The notes: a model not told the origin generated them from the sequence alone. A stretch of DNA of 64,000 nucleotides from Leifsonia sp. Leaf336 (GCF_001423695.1 NZ_LMOZ01000002.1:992504-1056503); one strand, 5' to 3'. Counted from the stretch's first letter, positions 17,706 to 27,223 are shown. Numbers and translations are program-made.

Positions 17706-19388
17706 CTACGCTGCGCGCGGACCCGGAGCCACGCGCGCGGCCGCGCGTGCCGCTTTGGCCTCCTGCTGCGCCGCGTGGGCGCTCTGCCACAGATGCATCC
17801 CCGCGTAGCTGCGCCACGGCGACCAGCTCGCGCCGCGCGCGGCCAGCAGTTTGGGGTCGTCCGGCAGCCCCAGGCGGGCGGCGCCCTGCCGCAGGGCGAG
17901 GTCGCCGGTCAGCAGCACGTCCGGGCTCCCCAGCACGCGCAAGGCGACGTAACCGGCCGTCCAGGCCCCGATGCCCGGGAGCGCCAGCAGCCGTTCCTCC
18001 AGCTCGGCGCGCGATTCGCCCACGTCGATTACGAGGGAGCCGTCGGCGAGCGCCGTCGCCGCGCCGACGATCGCATCGATGCGCTTGCCCGGCCCGCGGA
18101 GCACGTCGCGACCGTGTTCGGCGATGGCCGTGGAGGTCGGGAAGAGCCGGGTGAACCCGCCGACCGACACCGGCTCGCCGAGCGCCTCCGTGAGTCGTGC
18201 GAGCGCGGTGCGCGCCGCGGGCACCGAGATCTGCTGCCCGATGAGAGCGCGGAACAGGATCTCCTCCGGATCGACCGCTCCCGGCACCCGGATGCCGGGA
18301 GTCGCAGCGACGGACGCCGCCAGCGCCGGGTCCGCGGCGAGTGCCGTGTCGATCGCCTCCGCGTCGGCGTCGAGGTCGAGGAGCCGCCGGACCCGCGCCA
18401 CCAGCGGCGCGAGGTCCGCCATGTCGGAGAGGTCGGCCTCGCACTCGACGGCGGGCGCGTCGGCGTCGCCGGAGAGCGTCAGGCGCAGGGCGGCCGGCCC
18501 GTGCGGGAGGCGCAGCGCCCGGCTGTAGGAGGGGAGGGCGCCATCGGCGTCCGATGTGCCGCCCACGGCCGCCTCCATCCCCGCGATGGCCCTCGCGCCG
18601 AGGAACGCGAGCACCCGGGCACCGTCGAAGGGCGCGCGGGCCGGCAGGCGCAGGCGGAGGGAGGACGCGTTCGCAGCGCCGGGTGTCAGCGGCCCGTGCG
18701 CGATGCCGGGGCGCCGCCGGGCGGAGGCCCGGATCGCACCGGGGGCGACGTGGTAGACGTCGGCCATCGTCTCGTTGAACTGCCGCACGCTCGAGAAGCC
18801 GGCGGCGAAGGCCACATCGGTGATCGGCATATCGGTGCCGGCCAGGAGGAGCCGTGCGGTCTGGGCGCGGTGGGCGCGCGCCAGAGCGAGCGGGCCGGCG
18901 CCGAGCTCGGACGTGAGCACCCGGCCGAGGTGGCGAGGGGTGTAGCCGAGCCGGTGCGCGAGCCCCGGCACGCCCTCCCGCTCCACCGTGCCGTCGGCGA
19001 TGAGCCGCATGGCGCGGGCGGCCAGGTCGTCGCGGACGTTCCATTCCGGCGAGCCGGGAACGGCGTCGGGGAGGCAGCGCTTGCAGGCGCGCAGGCCGGC
19101 CTCGTGGGCGGCCGCGGCCGTCAGGTAGAACGTGACGTTGTCCGCCTTCGGCGTCACGGCCGGGCAGCTGGGCCGGCAGTAGATGCCGGTCGAGTGCACG
19201 CCGGTGATGAACTGGCCGTCGAAGCGGGAGTCGCGGGCGCTCATCGCCCGGTAGCGCTGGGCGAAGACGGGGTCGGCCAGCCGTTCCTCCGAGGTGCGGC
19301 GTTCCTCCGCGGTGCGCCTGCGCTGGGTCGACCGTCGGCTCCCTGCCTCCGTCGACCTCTGCTGCGGGCGTCCCGTGGTGTTCGTCAT
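17706..19388 (-). CDS. Ada-type regulator fused to AlkA DNA glycosylase
   Basis: A 560-residue fusion for alkylation repair. Residues about 35-115 form the Ada zinc domain with four cysteines (Cys71, Cys75, Cys102, Cys105), which accepts methyl groups from DNA phosphotriesters. Residues about 120-220 form an AraC-type helix-turn-helix region. Residues about 265-545 are the AlkA-like 3-methyladenine glycosylase with helix-hairpin-helix [13 protein letters not shown] and probable catalytic Asp496 in [11 protein letters not shown]. There is no Cys-based O6-methyltransferase domain. The start is the ATG at 19388 preceded by GGAGGA; upstream in-frame codons are not conserved-looking. It is likely self-inducible by methylation. 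Confidence 0.9.
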   Translation of the reverse strand: MTNTTGRPQQRSTEAGSRRSTQRRRTAEERRTSEERLADPVFAQRYRAMSARDSRFDGQFITGVHSTGIYCRPSCPAVTPKADNVTFYLTAAAAHEAGLRACKRCLPDAVPGSPEWNVRDDLAARAMRLIADGTVEREGVPGLAHRLGYTPRHLGRVLTSELGAGPLALARAHRAQTARLLLAGTDMPITDVAFAAGFSSVRQFNETMADVYHVAPGAIRASARRRPGIAHGPLTPGAANASSLRLRLPARAPFDGARVLAFLGARAIAGMEAAVGGTSDADGALPSYSRALRLPHGPAALRLTLSGDADAPAVECEADLSDMADLAPLVARVRRLLDLDADAEAIDTALAADPALAASVAATPGIRVPGAVDPEEILFRALIGQQISVPAARTALARLTEALGEPVSVGGFTRLFPTSTAIAEHGRDVLRGPGKRIDAIVGAATALADGSLVIDVGESRAELEERLLALPGIGAWTAGYVALRVLGSPDVLLTGDLALRQGAARLGLPDDPKLLAARGASWSPWRSYAGMHLWQSAHAAQQEAKAARAAARVAPGPRAA

Positions 19389-19480
19389 TCCTCCAGCGTG
19401 CCACCGCCCACCGACAAACCGATAGCGGAAATCGGACATCACCGCGACGGCGCCGATCGGGGCCGAGGCGGCCCGGCCGT

Positions 19481-19486
19481 TAGCAT
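19481..19486 (+). promoter_or_regulatory. Probable -10 of a leaderless glcD-type transcript
   Basis: TAGCAT ends six bases before the GTG start, the distance expected if transcription begins at the start codon. No Shine-Dalgarno-like sequence precedes this GTG. Confidence 0.5.
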
Positions 19487-19492
19487 GACAGC

Positions 19493-20881
<1,389 letters not shown>

Positions 20882-20887
20882 GCGCAC

Positions 20888-20950
20888 ATTCGTGACGAAT
20901 GCCGACTTTCGTGCCGCCGAACGCAACATTCGTGACGAATGTCGGGACCT
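20888..20950. promoter_or_regulatory. Twin palindromic sites, 50 bp apart
   Basis: ATTCGTGACGAAT occurs at 20888-20900 and again at 20938-20950. Each is a six-base inverted repeat about a single central base. The second copy extends to the 17-base palindrome ACATTCGTGACGAATGT. Spacing is 50 bases, about five helical turns. Position after glcD and upstream of the FKBP gene suggests tandem operators for the latter. The binding protein is unknown. Confidence 0.55.
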
Positions 20951-21092
20951 TGCCGTTTAAAGACTCGACGCCCGGTGGTGCGGCGATGCCTGCAACGCTC
21001 CCGGGCCGTCGAGTTATGCGTATAGCCTGACGCAGGCGGGCGGGAAACGCAAGGCTTTTGACGCAAGCCGCTCGCACCGCTTGGATGGTCTC

Positions 21093-21467
21093 ATGGCAGA
21101 GAACACCAACGAGAAGCCCGAAGTCGACGCCCCGGAGGGCCCGGCTCCCACGACGCTCGAGATCGTGGACATCGTCGAGGGCTCCGGCCCGGAGGCGACC
21201 CCCGGTTCCAAGGTCGACGTGCACTACCTGGGCGTCGAGTACGAGTCCGGCGAGGAGTTCGACTCCTCTTGGAGCCGCGGGCAGTCCATCAACTTCCCGC
21301 TCAACAACCTGATCAAGGGCTGGCAGGACGGCATCCCCGGCATGAAGGTCGGCGGCCGTCGCAAGCTCACCGTTCCTCCGGCGCTCGCCTACGGCCCGGC
21401 CGGCGGCGGTCACCCGCTCTCGGGCAAGACCCTCATCTTCGTGATCGATCTGCTCGGCGTCAGCTGA
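21093..21467 (+). CDS. FKBP-type peptidyl-prolyl cis-trans isomerase
   Basis: A 124-residue single-domain FKBP that interconverts cis and trans X-Pro bonds. The fold is recognizable from VDVHYLGVEY, FDSSWSRGQSINFPL, the active-site IKGWQDGIPGMKVGGRRKL, and PALAYGP followed by the closing LIFVIDLLGV strand. The first ~18 residues are acidic and flexible, with no signal peptide, so it is cytoplasmic. The ATG at 21093 is chosen. TTGACG at 21058-21063 followed 17 bases later by TTGGAT would place transcription near the ATG itself. Confidence 0.93.
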   Translation: MAENTNEKPEVDAPEGPAPTTLEIVDIVEGSGPEATPGSKVDVHYLGVEYESGEEFDSSWSRGQSINFPLNNLIKGWQDGIPGMKVGGRRKLTVPPALAYGPAGGGHPLSGKTLIFVIDLLGVS

Positions 21468-21483
21468 GCTCGCCTCGCGAACG

Positions 21484-21520
21484 CGAAGGGCACGCATCCG
21501 TTTCGGGTGCGTGCCCTTCG
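21484..21520. terminator. 17-bp stem terminator in convergent junction
   Basis: CGAAGGGCACGCATCCG (21484-21500) pairs with CGGGTGCGTGCCCTTCG (21504-21520) with one mismatch around a TTT loop. It sits between the convergent FKBP and CMD-family genes. Its outer bases resemble the three-copy palindrome family, but the inner part is different and shorter. Confidence 0.75.
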
Positions 21521-21534
21521 GCGTTGTGGCGCTG

Positions 21535-22014
21535 TCAGAGCGCCGGCGGCCGCATGTGGGTCGGGATGGCGATCCGGTTCCAGATGTTGATCGTGCCGAT
21601 CGCGAGGATGAGGTCGGCGAACCCCTGCTCGCCGAACTCGGCGACCGAACGCGTGTAGAGCTCGTCGCTCACGCCGCCTTGGTGGATGAGCGTGACCGCC
21701 TCCGTGAGCTCCAGCGCGGTGCGCTCGCGGGGCGTGAACCACGGCGACTCCCGCCAGGCGCTGACGGCGAACACCTTGCGGAGCGGGTAGCCGCCGTCGG
21801 TGAGGTCGACGGAGTGCATGTCGACGCAGTAGGTGCAGCCGTTGATCTGGGAGGCGCGGAGTTTGATCAGGTCGCCGAGCGGTTCTTCGACGGCCTTCGC
21901 GACGTAGCCGTCGAGGTTGATGACCTTGCGGTAGCCCTCGGCGACGACGGAGGAGATCTGAACGCGTTCGGTGGTCTGTTCGGTGGTCTGGGTCTGTTCT
22001 GCGGTGTCGGTCAT
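21535..22014 (-). CDS. Carboxymuconolactone decarboxylase (AhpD-like) family protein
   Basis: A 159-residue all-helical CMD/AhpD-superfamily protein. The redox/catalytic CxxC is in INGCTYCVDMHS (about residue 55), followed by a conserved His three residues after the second Cys. The rest (WRESPWFTPRERTALELTEAVTL) matches alkylhydroperoxidase AhpD-like relatives. It may reduce peroxides or act as a thiol-disulfide partner; the substrate is unknown. The ATG at 22014 begins a low-complexity Thr/Gln-rich leader of about 20 residues. It is divergent from a MocR regulator, the classic arrangement for regulator and target. Confidence 0.85.
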   Translation of the reverse strand: MTDTAEQTQTTEQTTERVQISSVVAEGYRKVINLDGYVAKAVEEPLGDLIKLRASQINGCTYCVDMHSVDLTDGGYPLRKVFAVSAWRESPWFTPRERTALELTEAVTLIHQGGVSDELYTRSVAEFGEQGFADLILAIGTINIWNRIAIPTHMRPPAL

Positions 22015-22035
22015 GGCTCCACCGTAGGAGTGGCG

Positions 22036-22058
22036 ATTGGTTGGATGTAAGCTCCAAT
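22036..22058. promoter_or_regulatory. Inverted repeat in the CMD/MocR divergent promoter
   Basis: TTGGA (22041-22045) and TCCAA (22053-22057) form an inverted repeat, nested in ATTGG...CCAAT. It lies between two divergent genes of which one encodes a MocR regulator. An operator for that regulator is a reasonable inference. Confidence 0.4.
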
Positions 22059-22104
22059 TCGATCGATTCGTATCAGTCCATTCCGGCGAGCGGGGAGGTG
22101 CGCA

Positions 22105-23559
22105 ACGGAGATCCACGTCCCCATCGACGGCAGGGGCGACCGCGCAGAGCGCGTCTACCGCCACCTGCGCGACGCTGTGCTCGACGGCCGGCTGCGCCGC
22201 GGCGAGCGGCTGCCCGCCACGCGGGAGCTGGCGGAGCGGCTCGGCGTCTCGCGCAGCACGGTCTCGACCGCCTACGAGCGGTTAACCGCGGAGGGCTACC
22301 TGGTGGCGCGCGTCGGGTCCGGCACTTTCGTCGCCCTTCCGGCCTCCGTCGCGGCGGCGGCCTCGTCGCGCGGCGCCGGCGCCGGCCGGGCCGGATCGGG
22401 CGGCCGCGCCCTGCCGGCGCCCGCGTGGCGCGACCTCGCCGACCCGCTCTGGGTGGAGCCGCGCCCCATCGCCTACGACTTCAGTGTCGGCTCGCCGGAT
22501 CCCGCGCTGTTCTCGCACGACGCCTGGCGACGGAGCGTGGCCGCAGCGCTCCGCGGTCCCGCGCTGCGCCGTGCTCACTACGCCGACCCGTCCGGGCTCG
22601 AGCGTCTCCGCGCCGGCATCGCCCGCCACCTCGGTCTCTCGCGGTCGGTGGCGGCGACTGTGGACGAGGTCGTGGTGACCAGTGGCGCGCAGCAGGCGTT
22701 CGACCTGCTCGGCCGCACCCTGCTGAGGCCGGGTGACACGGTGGCGGTGGAGGATCCCGGCTATCCGCCCGTCCGGCAGCTGCTGGAGCTGCTCGGCGCG
22801 CGCGTCGTCCCGGTCCCGGTGGACGAGCACGGCCTGCGGGTCGACCTCCTGCCGTCAGCCCGGATGGTCTACGTGACCCCGTCGCACCAGTTCCCGCTCG
22901 GGGGAGTGCTGTCGCTGGAGCGCCGCACGGCGCTGCTCGACTGGGCGCGCCGGCACGACGCGGTCGTCATCGAGGACGACTACGACAGCGAGTTCCGCTT
23001 CGGCGCCCGCGCACTCGACCCGTTGCAGCGCCTCGACGGGGAGGGACGCGTCGTCTACGTCGGGACCTTCTCCAAGACCATGCTGCCGGGCCTCCGGCTC
23101 GGGTTCGTGGTCGCGCCGCCGTCGCTCGTCCCCGCACTGCGGAGCGCGAAGCGGCTGACCGACTGGCACAACGACGTCGTGACCCAGACGGCGATGGCGA
23201 GCCTGCTCGACTCCGGCGCGTTCGCCGCGCACGTGCGGAGGGCGAGCCGCGTCTACGAGGAGCGGCACGCGCTGATCGGGCGGGAGGCCGCTGCGCTGCT
23301 GCGGGGGAGGCTCGAGGCGGTGCCGTCGGCGGCCGGCCTCCACCTCGCCCTGGTGCCGGGAGCCGACGTGTCCTTCGATTCCGCACGCGTGGCCGAGGCC
23401 GCCGCGACCGCGGGGGTCGCCGTGCAGCCGCTGCCGCGCTTCGCCGTGACCGCGGGCTGGGAGGGCCTCCTGCTGGGGTTCGGCTCGATCGCCGCCGAGG
23501 ACATCCCCGACGGCATGCGTCTGCTGGCGGAGGCGGCCGGCCGCACCCACGCGTGGTGA
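22105..23559 (+). CDS. MocR/PdxR-family regulator (GntR HTH plus aminotransferase-like domain), apparent ACG start
   Basis: A 484-residue regulator. Residues about 10-85 form a GntR winged helix (RVYRHLRDAVLDGRLRRGER, then RELAERLGVSRSTVSTAYE). Residues about 130-480 are a fold-type-I aminotransferase-like domain with the PLP lysine in GTFSKTMLPGLRLGF. Members bind PLP or an aminated PLP adduct and control vitamin B6, GABA or amine metabolism. The first standard start codon in frame (GTG 22177) would delete most of the first DNA-binding helix. An ACG at 22105 follows GGGGAGG (22092-22098) by six bases and precedes EIHVPIDG, so I place the start there. Confidence 0.82.
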   Translation, partial: TEIHVPIDGRGDRAERVYRHLRDAVLDGRLRRGERLPATRELAERLGVSRSTVSTAYERLTAEGYLVARVGSGTFVALPASVAAAASSRGAGAGRAGSGGRALPAPAWRDLADPLWVEPRPIAYDFSVGSPDPALFSHDAWRRSVAAALRGPALRRAHYADPSGLERLRAGIARHLGLSRSVAATVDEVVVTSGAQQAFDLLGRTLLRPGDTVAVEDPGYPPVRQLLELLGARVVPVPVDEHGLRVDLLPSARMVYVTPSHQFPLGGVLSLERRTALLDWARRHDAVVIEDDYDSEFRFGARALDPLQRLDGEGRVVYVGTFSKTMLPGLRLGFVVAPPSLVPALRSAKRLTDWHNDVVTQTAMASLLDSGAFAAHVRRASRVYEERHALIGREAAALLRGRLEAVPSAAGLHLALVPGADVSFDSARVAEAAATAGVAVQPLPRFAVTAGWEGLLLGFGSIAAEDIPDGMRLLAEAAGRTHAW

Positions 23560-23580
23560 CGGCCGGCCGCTGCGCCTTGC

Positions 23581-23626
23581 CAGATCGCCGACGACGTCAG
23601 CTCGCCGACGACGTCAGATCGCCGAC
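23581..23626. repeat. 17-bp tandem repeat across the SDR stop codon
   Basis: A 17-base unit (CAGATCGCCGACGACGT) is present at 23581-23597, again with one change at 23598-23614, and as 12 bases at 23615-23626. The stop codon of the minus-strand SDR gene (23614-23616) falls at a unit boundary. The period is not a multiple of three. Confidence 0.85.
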
Positions 23627-24372
23627 CAGCCGCCGTCCGAGGCGAGCACCACGCCCGAGATGTTGGCCGAGTCGTCGCTCAGCAGCCAGGTGATCGCCGC
23701 GGCCAGCTTCTCCGGCTCGGCCACCGGAGGCACGTTGGTCTGCATGATCGGGCCGAGGCGCTCGCCGGCCAGCTGCGACTTGAACGCTCCGTCGACGTTC
23801 GTGAGGACGCCGCCGGGCGCGACGGCGTTGGTGCGGACGCCGTTCGGGGCGTAGAAGACGCTGGTGCTCTTGGTGAGTCCGATGACCGCGTGCTTGGAGG
23901 CCGTGTACGCCGCACCCGCCGCCGAGCCGCGGAGGCCGGCCTCGGACGACACGTTGACGATCGAGCCGCTGCCGGCCTCCACCATCAGCGGGAGCACGGC
24001 GCGGCTCAGGCGCATGATCGCCGTGACGTTGACCAGGAACACCCGGTCCCAGGTGGCGTCGTCGACCTCGGCGGCCGGGAGGAAGCCGTCCATGATGCCG
24101 GCGATGTTCGCGAGCGCGTCGACGCGCCCGCCCGCGGCTTCGAGGACCGAGGCGATCGTCTCCTCGCTGGAGACGTCGCCGGCGACCGTGACGATGTCGA
24201 GCCCCGGGTTCTCCTCGACGAGGGCGGTGAGACGCTCGGCGGAGATGTCGCTGCCGACCACACGCGCGCCCTCGGAGGCGAGGCGCAGCGCGGTCGCCTT
24301 GCCGATGCCGGAGCCCGCTCCGGTGACGATCGCGGTCTTGCCGGCGAAGCGGCCGGTTCCATTGCTGCTCAT
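23614..24372 (-). CDS. Short-chain dehydrogenase/reductase
   Basis: A 252-residue classical SDR. The nucleotide motif TGAGSGIGKA is at 17-26, NIAG at 89-92, the catalytic Ser in VNVSSEAG (142/143), Tyr156 and Lys160 in YTASK. The end SGVVLASDGGWSAI fits the family. Asp42 after the second strand (VVGSDIS) suggests NAD preference. It probably oxidizes an alcohol or reduces a ketone; the substrate is unknown. The ATG at 24372 has GGAG eight bases upstream. It is divergent from a TetR regulator that likely controls it. Confidence 0.9.
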   Translation of the reverse strand: MSSNGTGRFAGKTAIVTGAGSGIGKATALRLASEGARVVGSDISAERLTALVEENPGLDIVTVAGDVSSEETIASVLEAAGGRVDALANIAGIMDGFLPAAEVDDATWDRVFLVNVTAIMRLSRAVLPLMVEAGSGSIVNVSSEAGLRGSAAGAAYTASKHAVIGLTKSTSVFYAPNGVRTNAVAPGGVLTNVDGAFKSQLAGERLGPIMQTNVPPVAEPEKLAAAITWLLSDDSANISGVVLASDGGWSAI

Positions 24373-24436
24373 ACTGCTGTACTCCTTGACTGTCGATGTC
24401 GTCGTCGGCGCTCGAACAAGCGTCGATGTATTTATA

Positions 24437-24447
24437 GCACTGAGTGC
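24437..24447. promoter_or_regulatory. Palindrome in the SDR/TetR divergent promoter
   Basis: GCACTGAGTGC is a perfect five-base inverted repeat around one base, immediately downstream of a TATAGC-like -10 candidate and close to the TetR start. It is a plausible TetR operator controlling both genes. Confidence 0.45.
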
Positions 24448-24460
24448 CACAATGGAGACC

Positions 24461-25069
24461 ATGAGTTCGCTGGAAGCCGAAACCGCCCCGCGCCGACGCG
24501 GCCGCCCCGCCGACGTCGACCCCGACCGGGTCGCCCTGCTGGCGCTCCGTCACTTCGCCGAGCACGGCTACGACGCGACCACCATGGACGAGATCGCGGC
24601 GGTCGCCGGGATCGGTCGGCGCACCCTCTTCCGGTACTTCCCGTCCAAGCCCGACCTCGTCTGGGGCGGGTTGGAGCCGGTGGTCGGGCGCATGCGCGCG
24701 GTGCTGGAGGCCGCGACGCCGGACGAGTCGGCGCGCGACGTGATCGCCCGCGCCATGACCGCGTCGCTCGACCTCGATGCCGAGCACATCGAGGCGACCC
24801 GCCTCCGGCTGCGGCTGATGGCCTCCGACCCTGCGCTGATCGGATTCGGCGTCACCCGGCTCGGCGCGAACCACGACATCCTGGCCGAGTTCATCGCCGA
24901 CCGGCTCGGTGTGGAGGCCGACGGCCTGCGCGCCCAGGTCATGGCGGACGCGATCAGCTCGGCGAACTTCTCGGCCCTGCTGTGGTGGGCCGTGCGCGGC
25001 GCCGACGACGACCCGGCGGCGACCGCCGTGGCCGCACTCGACGACGTGTTGCGAGGGCTGCCCGACTGA
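24461..25069 (+). CDS. TetR-family transcriptional regulator
   Basis: A 202-residue TetR-type repressor. The N-terminal helix-turn-helix reads [36 protein letters not shown] in pieces (about residues 25-62), followed by an all-helical ligand domain with no recognizable effector site. The helix-turn-helix with RTLFRYF resembles MftR/TetR_17-like regulators. ATG at 24461 is used (GGAG just upstream); an ATG nine bases earlier is also in frame. It is divergent from the SDR gene by about 88 bases, so auto- and cross-regulation are likely. Confidence 0.9.
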   Translation: MSSLEAETAPRRRGRPADVDPDRVALLALRHFAEHGYDATTMDEIAAVAGIGRRTLFRYFPSKPDLVWGGLEPVVGRMRAVLEAATPDESARDVIARAMTASLDLDAEHIEATRLRLRLMASDPALIGFGVTRLGANHDILAEFIADRLGVEADGLRAQVMADAISSANFSALLWWAVRGADDDPAATAVAALDDVLRGLPD

Positions 25070-25114
25070 GCGGGCGCCGCCCGCGACGACGCGGGTGAAG
25101 ACCCGTCTCTCTGG

Positions 25115-25120
25115 TAGACT
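25115..25120 (+). promoter_or_regulatory. Probable rpsO -10 element
   Basis: TAGACT matches the actinobacterial TAnnnT -10 well and lies 88 bases before the rpsO start, leaving room for a conventional leader with AAAGGGG as ribosome site at about 25193-25199. Confidence 0.5.
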
Positions 25121-25208
25121 CTTCAGGTTGCCGTCAAACGGCCGCGGACAAAGAGAGCCCAGGCACAAGGCCCCGGGCACCGCGCAACGAGTGAAAGGGG
25201 ATCCCTCT

Positions 25209-25478
25209 ATGGCACTGGATGCAGAGACCAAGAAGGCGATCATCGACGAGTACGCTACCCACCCCGGTGACACCGGATCCCCCGAGGTTCAGGTCGCCAT
25301 CCTGACCAAGCGGATCAAGGACCTCACCGAGCACCTCAAGGAGCACAAGCACGACCACCACTCGCGTCGTGGCCTGCTCCTCCTGGTCGGTCAGCGTCGC
25401 CGCCTGCTCGGCTACCTGTCCGACATCGACATCAACCGCTACCGCGCCCTCATCGAGCGCCTGGGGCTGCGTCGATAA
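25209..25478 (+). CDS. rpsO: 30S ribosomal protein S15
   Basis: An 89-residue S15, the exact usual length. Diagnostic stretches are [39 protein letters not shown] and the end [13 protein letters not shown]. It binds 16S rRNA early in 30S assembly. It is preceded by a TAGACT promoter element and AAAGGGG ribosome site. Its stop codon lies in a short tandem duplication (25469-25499). In many bacteria pnp follows directly; here pnp is 2.85 kb away with three unrelated genes between. Confidence 0.98.
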   Translation: MALDAETKKAIIDEYATHPGDTGSPEVQVAILTKRIKDLTEHLKEHKHDHHSRRGLLLLVGQRRRLLGYLSDIDINRYRALIERLGLRR

Positions 25479-25514
25479 AAGACAGCGTCGATAAAGACAG
25501 CGTCGACAACGACG
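25469..25514 (+). repeat. Tandem duplication spanning the rpsO stop codon
   Basis: GCGTCGATAAAAGACA (25469-25484) is followed by GCGTCGATAAAGACA (25485-25499) and a degenerate third copy beginning GCGTCGACAA. The rpsO TAA at 25476-25478 is inside the first unit. Confidence 0.8.
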
Positions 25515-25543
25515 ATCGTCGATCGATAACGCGATCTTCTTGC

Positions 25544-25577
25544 GAACGGGCCGTCACCTTCGGGTGGCGGCCCGTTC
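25544..25577. terminator. rpsO/ltrA convergent terminator with TTCG loop
   Basis: GAACGGGCCGTCACC and GGTGGCGGCCCGTTC form a 15-bp stem with one G-T type mismatch capped by TTCG, a very stable tetraloop. It separates rpsO from convergent ltrA. Confidence 0.8.
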
Positions 25578-25592
25578 CGCGTCTCCGGCGGG

Positions 25593-26786
25593 TCAGCTCG
25601 CGGCCGCCGCCGACCGCTTCGCCGCCACGGACCGGTCGACCAGCGTCGCTGCGACGAGGGCGGCAGCGACCAGAGCGATCACAACGGTGACGCCCGCGAG
25701 CCCGATCACGGGGGAGGCCAGTGGCGCGGCGAGCACCAGCAGCACCGCGATCCCCGTCTTCAGCGGCCGGATGACGACCTCCGGCACCAGCGGCGCGTGC
25801 AGCACGTACAGCATGATCAGGAACACCACCACCGGCACCGCGACGGCGTACTCGACGGCGACGTCCGAGACGTGGGCGTGCGCCGCGCCGCGCTGCACGG
25901 CGACCTCCAGTCCGGCGCCGAGCGCGGCGAGCGACGCGAACACGAAGTAGTGGCCGTAACCCCAGTAGAACGATCTGTTGCGGTTCGACTGGAGGCCCTC
26001 CGCCGCCGGCTCGAGGAAGTACAGCCACCACAGCGCGAACAGCAGCACGAGCCCGGCCGCCGCGATGACGACCAGCGCGGGGGAGACGCCGTGGGCCGCG
26101 AGACCGCTCTGCACGCCGATCGCCGACGCCGAGACCGACTCGCCGAGCACGATGATCGTGAACAACCCGTAGCGTTCGGCGATGTGGTGCGGGTGCCAGG
26201 AGGTCATCCCCGGCCGCTCCGCCCACACCGGCACCACCAGCTCCAGGAGGGCGGCGAGCAGGAACGTCCACAGCTTCCACTCGACGGGGAGGAAACCCCA
26301 GGCGATCCAGAGCACCTGCACGGCGGCGATCCCCACCGCGTACCGGGTCGCGGTCGCGCGACCGTCGGGATGTTCGATCGCCGCCCGCACCCATTGCGCG
26401 ACCATCGCGAGCCGCATGATGACGTAGCCGATGATGATGGCGGTGAAATCCGCGAGCTCGAACGCGGCGGGGACGCCGGCCGCGAGCACCAGGACGCCGC
26501 CCATCTGCAAGAGCGTCATGAGTCGGTACGGCACGTCGTCGGTGTCGTACGCCGAGGCGAACCAGGTGAAGTTCATCCACGCCCACCAGATGGCGAAGAA
26601 CACCATGAGATAAGGGCCGAGCTTCTCCAGGAGGTGTCCCTGCTCGCTCGCGCGGGCGAGCTGAGCCGACACCTGGGCGATCGCGACGACGAACGTGAGA
26701 TCGAAGAGCAGCTCCAGCGGACTGGAGACGCGGTGCTCCTCATCGGTCGAGCGCCCGGACATCGGGACGCGGAAGGCGATGCTCAT
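25593..26786 (-). CDS. ltrA: Low temperature requirement protein A (LtrA) family membrane protein
   Basis: A 397-residue polytopic protein with about 11 hydrophobic helices. The family marker is SPLELLFDLTFVVAIAQVSAQL near the N-terminus, followed by WWAWMNFTWFASAYDTDD and, mid-protein, HIAERYGLFTIIVLGESV. LtrA was named for a Listeria cold-growth locus; its biochemical function is unknown. I take the ATG at 26786: a TATGCT hexamer lies seven bases upstream, indicating a leaderless message. Earlier in-frame ATGs would overlap the divergent vanZ gene. It is convergent with rpsO. Confidence 0.85.
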   Translation of the reverse strand: MSIAFRVPMSGRSTDEEHRVSSPLELLFDLTFVVAIAQVSAQLARASEQGHLLEKLGPYLMVFFAIWWAWMNFTWFASAYDTDDVPYRLMTLLQMGGVLVLAAGVPAAFELADFTAIIIGYVIMRLAMVAQWVRAAIEHPDGRATATRYAVGIAAVQVLWIAWGFLPVEWKLWTFLLAALLELVVPVWAERPGMTSWHPHHIAERYGLFTIIVLGESVSASAIGVQSGLAAHGVSPALVVIAAAGLVLLFALWWLYFLEPAAEGLQSNRNRSFYWGYGHYFVFASLAALGAGLEVAVQRGAAHAHVSDVAVEYAVAVPVVVFLIMLYVLHAPLVPEVVIRPLKTGIAVLLVLAAPLASPVIGLAGVTVVIALVAAALVAATLVDRSVAAKRSAAAAS

Positions 26787-26804
26787 GTGCGCAAGCATAG
26801 GAGG
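26787..26804. promoter_or_regulatory. 18-bp divergent leaderless promoter, ltrA/vanZ
   Basis: Only 18 bases separate the two start codons. AAGCAT (26793-26798, plus) lies six bases before the vanZ ATG, and TATGCT (minus strand, 26794-26799) lies seven bases before the ltrA ATG. The two hexamers overlap by five bases. The same geometry recurs at dapD/dapE. Confidence 0.55.
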
Positions 26805-27218
26805 ATGCGCCATCGTCTCCTCCTCGCGGTCATCGGGCTCTACCTGCTGGCGGTCGCCTGGATCACGCTGAACCCGTCTCCCGGCGACCCCAAGCGCAAC
26901 GCGTTCCTGGAGGGGCTGCTCGCGGCGTTCGCGGCCACGCCCGCGCTCGCGTGGATCGACTACGACGTCGTCGAGTTCACGGCGAACGTTCTGCTGTTCG
27001 TGCCGATGGGCGTGCTGCTCGCCCTGCTGCTCGGCCGCGGCCGGCGCTGGCTCGCCCTCTCGCTCGGCGTGGCGGCCTCGCTGACGATCGAGTTCATCCA
27101 GCTCTTCGAGCCCGCGCGGGTCAGCGACGCCAGGGACATCGTCGCCAACAGCCTGGGTGCGATCATCGGGATCGGCCTGGTGGTAGTGGCATCCCGCCCA
27201 CGGCCGAGCGCCGCCTGA
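26805..27218 (+). CDS. VanZ-like membrane protein
   Basis: A 137-residue protein with four hydrophobic helices. The conserved VanZ-family parts are WITLNPSPGD near residue 20, the DVVEFTANVLLFVPMGVLLALLL segment (about 53-76) and SLTIEFIQLFEPARVSDARDIVANSLGAIIG in pieces. Family members occur in teicoplanin-resistance clusters but most, as here, have no resistance genes nearby and unknown function. The start codon immediately follows AGGAGG with no spacer; a -10-like AAGCAT six bases upstream suggests leaderless initiation. The fructosamine-kinase-like gene begins six bases later. Confidence 0.85.
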   Translation: MRHRLLLAVIGLYLLAVAWITLNPSPGDPKRNAFLEGLLAAFAATPALAWIDYDVVEFTANVLLFVPMGVLLALLLGRGRRWLALSLGVAASLTIEFIQLFEPARVSDARDIVANSLGAIIGIGLVVVASRPRPSAA

Positions 27219-27223
27219 GTACC

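Noticed and set aside
21484-21520. A possible fourth copy of the convergent-junction palindrome
   Set aside because: Only the outer nine or so bases (GAAGGGCACG/CGTGCCCTTC) agree; the inner arm and loop differ. Treated as an ordinary terminator.
23581-23626. Direct repeats considered as a mini CRISPR array
   Set aside because: Units are 17 bases, directly adjacent without spacers, and overlap a stop codon. No cas genes are present.
26805-27218. VanZ-like gene as a glycopeptide-resistance marker
   Set aside because: No vanA/H/X/R/S-like genes are nearby, and most VanZ-family proteins are unrelated to resistance.
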